From Chloroflexota bacterium (GTDB lineage: Bacteria > Chloroflexota > Anaerolineae > Anaerolineales > Villigracilaceae): a stretch of 8,705 bases of DNA. How positions within the stretch are numbered: the stretch's first letter is position 1; every line of letters starts with the position of its first letter. The position numbers were made by a program, and so were the translations under genes. Location of the stretch: contig JAJYOH010000224.1 in NCBI GenBank assembly GCA_021796315.1, positions 1 through 8,705 of the forward strand, in the 5' to 3' direction. This document shows positions 6,276 to 8,705 of this stretch, piece by piece. The notes under the pieces are model-generated. The model worked only from the letters and a program-made list of their open reading frames with translations, had not been told where the DNA came from and did not search any database.

Positions 6276-7223
6276 TCATAAACCGTTCATCACCAATACG
6301 ACCGCGCCAGTGACAACCAGATTCAGCAAAGACACGGGAAGCATGACCTTCCAGCCATACGACATCAATTGGTCGAAGCGCGGACGTGGCAGAGCGGCAC
6401 GCAATAAGATAAAGAAACAAATGAAGACGAATGTTTTGAGAACGAACCAAACCAACGGCGGGAGGATAGGTCCGAGCCAGCCGCCGAAGAAAAGTGCAAC
6501 AATCAATGCCGAGATCAAGGTAATGCCGATATATTCACCGACGAAAAACATGCCGAACTTCATCCCCGAATATTCGGTATGAAAACCCGCGATCAATTCA
6601 CTCTCGGCTTCAGGTAAATCAAACGGCAAGCGCCGCGTCTCAGCCAAGCCTGCGACGATGAATACAAACAGACCAAGAATCTGTGGAATGAAGAACCACA
6701 TTTTTGCTTGTGCCGCGACGATGTCACGCAGGTTGAACGAGCCAGCCAAAGCAACCACACCGACCAGCGATAAACCCATGAAGACTTCATAACTTATCAT
6801 CTGGGCTGCCGAACGGACGCCGCCCAAAAGAGAATACTTGTTGTTGGAAGACCAGCCCGCCAGCAAAATGCTATAAACGCCCAGCGATGACATCCCAAGA
6901 AAGAATAACAAGCCAATGTTCATGTCCACGATGCCAATGCCAGGAGCAAACGGTATGATCGCAAAAGATAGGAGCACGGTCGCCATGACAATCGCGGGCG
7001 CAATGATGAATACCGCTTTATCGGCAAAAGGCGGAACCCAATCTTCCTTGCTGAAGATCTTGATCATATCGGCGACCACTTGCAGCAAACCGAAGGGGCC
7101 GACTCGGTTCGGTCCGTAGCGATCCTGCCAAAGTCCAAGTAAGCGGCGCTCGAACCAGATCAGCAATGCGGATACTGTAAGCGTCGCGAATAAAATGCCT
7201 ATGATGTTCAGCCAGAGACTCAT
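6276..7223 (-). CDS. nuoH: NADH-quinone oxidoreductase subunit H
   Basis: NuoH is the membrane subunit of complex I that, with the peripheral arm, forms the quinone chamber and the first part of the proton path. It is 315 aa with about eight hydrophobic segments, the usual family length. Conserved signatures are GPNRVGP (residues 37-43), the loop after [18 protein letters not shown] (122-139), the acidic quinone-site loop [14 protein letters not shown] (197-210) with FHTEYSGM following, and [13 protein letters not shown] (275-287). I chose ATG at 7223 because AAAGGA lies about 11 bases upstream. The alternative ATG at 7235, which would add MRDA and overlap nuoG, has its purine run directly abutting it, too close to act as a ribosome site. 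The TGA stop overlaps the ribosome-binding site of nuoI. Confidence 0.96.
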   Translation of the reverse strand: MSLWLNIIGILFATLTVSALLIWFERRLLGLWQDRYGPNRVGPFGLLQVVADMIKIFSKEDWVPPFADKAVFIIAPAIVMATVLLSFAIIPFAPGIGIVDMNIGLLFFLGMSSLGVYSILLAGWSSNNKYSLLGGVRSAAQMISYEVFMGLSLVGVVALAGSFNLRDIVAAQAKMWFFIPQILGLFVFIVAGLAETRRLPFDLPEAESELIAGFHTEYSGMKFGMFFVGEYIGITLISALIVALFFGGWLGPILPPLVWFVLKTFVFICFFILLRAALPRPRFDQLMSYGWKVMLPVSLLNLVVTGAVVLVMNGL

Positions 7224-7227
7224 AGCA

Positions 7228-8705
7228 TCACGCATCCTTTTGATTCATTCTCAAAAGTTTGCCCCAAGTTGGCAATGAAATTTGAACATCAGGAAAACCT
7301 GTGGGCAAGCCAACGACACCAGCGGGAAGCAATTGGTTCAGTTGGATTGGCAATTGGAAAACGATTCCATCAATGCTGATATTGACTCTCTCTCCATCGT
7401 TCATACCTAGACTCTGAGCGGTCTCGGCATTTGCTGACAAATACGCTTCGGGAATCAATTTGGCAATGGCGGGCGCGACGCGGCTGAGTTCTTCCGAACC
7501 GAAGATGTGATGAAGCGGCAAGACAAGAAATTCATCCCGACGCGGAGAAAACGCCTCAGGGATTTCCTGATAATAGTTGACTTCCTTCTTCGCATCCGCT
7601 TCAATTAGACGTTTGCCTGGGTCGCCGCCTCGCAACGGACCCGCGACCTCTTCCTGGAATTTGTTCAGCGCCTGCACTGAATTCCAGCCTGGCATCCAAT
7701 AACGAGCAATCAACGAAGACGGTGGTTGACCCTTGAAACCTTCCATCGAAAATGACATCGGCGCATCTACATCATCTGGCGGTTTGGGCTCATTGACGTT
7801 CACTTTGGCATTCATGGATGTGCGTCCACTGTAGCGATGAGGTTGGCGAGGCACTCGTTGACCGACGATTCGAAAGTTGGCATTTGGAGCGAGCTGAGCC
7901 AGCGGAGCAAATATTTTTATTTCATCCGATAGCGATTGACTTACGTCATCTATCGCTTGCCACTTTTCTGCAAGTTCACGGTTGGTCTGGCACATGATCT
8001 CGACGATCCAACGCCAACTTTCAAGAATGTCTTCGTTGGGAAGCATCACTTTAAAGAAACGCTGGGCGCGGCTTTCATTATTCACCAACGTTCCTTCGCT
8101 CTCGTCGAACGTCGCCGCGGGCAGAACCATATCCGCTTTGGCGGTCGTTTCGTTCTCAAGCGAATCGATCACGATAACGTGAGCGGCGCTCTGCAATAAA
8201 TCGTCAACGAAATTTCTGTCGGCGCGGCGATAAAGGTCATTCTCAAGAATGAGAAGCGTGGCATTTGCTGTTTCTTTGACAGTTTCCAAAGCTTGACTCA
8301 AATCGCTTTGATTCATCAACGCCAAACCAAGACTGTTGCATTCAGGGACGGTGAGTGCAATCCTGGCATCCTTGCCAAGTGCTTTTAACGCCCAAGCCAG
8401 ATTCGCAGAAGCCTGCAATATATTTCCCTTGCCGAGGCTGGTTCCAGAGACGATCAGCGGGCTCTGCGCGTCTTTCAATTTCGCGGCGATCTCGGTTGCG
8501 AGGGATGCCATTTCGGCTGACAATCCTGAAACGGCAGGCGCTTTTGAGTCAATCAAGTTGGCTAAAGCAAAACTGAGACGAGCAATATCATTCGGAGCCA
8601 AATGGATAGTGTGAGTCGCCGCATCATCCAAGTGAGTTGAAGCGGGAGTTGCGATATACAACGGACCTTTTTGATCCTGGCTGGCTTCCCGCACGGAGGC
8701 GTCGT
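7228..8705 (-). CDS. nuoG: NADH-quinone oxidoreductase subunit G, C-terminal part (5' end outside window)
   Basis: NuoG is the large iron-sulfur subunit of the peripheral arm of complex I, relaying electrons from NADH/NuoF towards NuoI. The frame is open to the right edge, so the start lies outside the window; the GTG at 8694 is internal. About 490 residues are visible. They belong to the inactive molybdopterin-oxidoreductase-like half, not the N-terminal Fe-S part. Diagnostic stretches are [16 protein letters not shown] followed by [10 protein letters not shown] (about 8136-8056), [22 protein letters not shown] (about 7629-7606) and [10 protein letters not shown] (about 7512-7483). The final ~90 residues resemble the dinucleotide-binding-like C-terminal domain. 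These motifs match the long E. coli-type NuoG. The TGA stop is followed 4 bp later by the preferred nuoH start, consistent with translational coupling. I see no frameshift in this part. Confidence 0.94.
   Translation of the reverse strand, partial: DASVREASQDQKGPLYIATPASTHLDDAATHTIHLAPNDIARLSFALANLIDSKAPAVSGLSAEMASLATEIAAKLKDAQSPLIVSGTSLGKGNILQASANLAWALKALGKDARIALTVPECNSLGLALMNQSDLSQALETVKETANATLLILENDLYRRADRNFVDDLLQSAAHVIVIDSLENETTAKADMVLPAATFDESEGTLVNNESRAQRFFKVMLPNEDILESWRWIVEIMCQTNRELAEKWQAIDDVSQSLSDEIKIFAPLAQLAPNANFRIVGQRVPRQPHRYSGRTSMNAKVNVNEPKPPDDVDAPMSFSMEGFKGQPPSSLIARYWMPGWNSVQALNKFQEEVAGPLRGGDPGKRLIEADAKKEVNYYQEIPEAFSPRRDEFLVLPLHHIFGSEELSRVAPAIAKLIPEAYLSANAETAQSLGMNDGERVNISIDGIVFQLPIQLNQLLPAGVVGLPTGFPDVQISLPTWGKLLRMNQKDA

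Overview
Every gene I can support in this window lies on the minus strand, so transcription runs from the right edge (8705) to the left (135). The genes form one tight respiratory cluster. In transcription order they are nuoG (only its C-terminal part is here), nuoH, nuoI, nuoJ, nuoK, nuoN, a fused sdhC-sdhD gene, sdhB, a small cupin gene, and a polytopic membrane protein resembling the NnrS family. Most junctions are a few bases or use adjacent stop and start codons. The one large break is about 190 bp between nuoI and nuoJ.

The organism is a bacterium of balanced base composition with NADH:quinone oxidoreductase (complex I) and succinate dehydrogenase (complex II). NuoG and NuoN resemble the E. 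coli type of complex I in their motifs. The SdhB and SdhC/D halves look more like the menaquinone-type enzymes of Gram-positive bacteria, Chloroflexota and their relatives. I lean towards an environmental lineage such as Chloroflexota, but no marker here proves it.

Two expected pieces are absent. Between nuoK and nuoN there are only 13 bp, so nuoL and nuoM, the two larger antiporter-like proton-pumping subunits, are not at their usual place. Between sdhCD and sdhB there are only 56 bp, so the flavoprotein gene sdhA is not at its usual place either. Both enzymes would need these subunits from elsewhere in the genome. NuoN also has Asp in place of the normally essential TM7 lysine, and SdhC and SdhD are joined in one polypeptide with what looks like an extra bridging helix.

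Functionally, the Nuo subunits pass electrons from NADH through NuoG and NuoI to the quinone site at NuoH, and NuoH/J/K/N form the membrane proton-translocating part. SdhCD and SdhB carry electrons from succinate to the same quinone pool. The two terminal genes (cupin, NnrS-like) have no established role in either complex, but they are positioned to be co-expressed with them. The nuoI-nuoJ gap holds a nested inverted repeat of CCGTG/CACGG-type units that looks like a dispersed repeat element. The last 134 bases contain no gene I can support.
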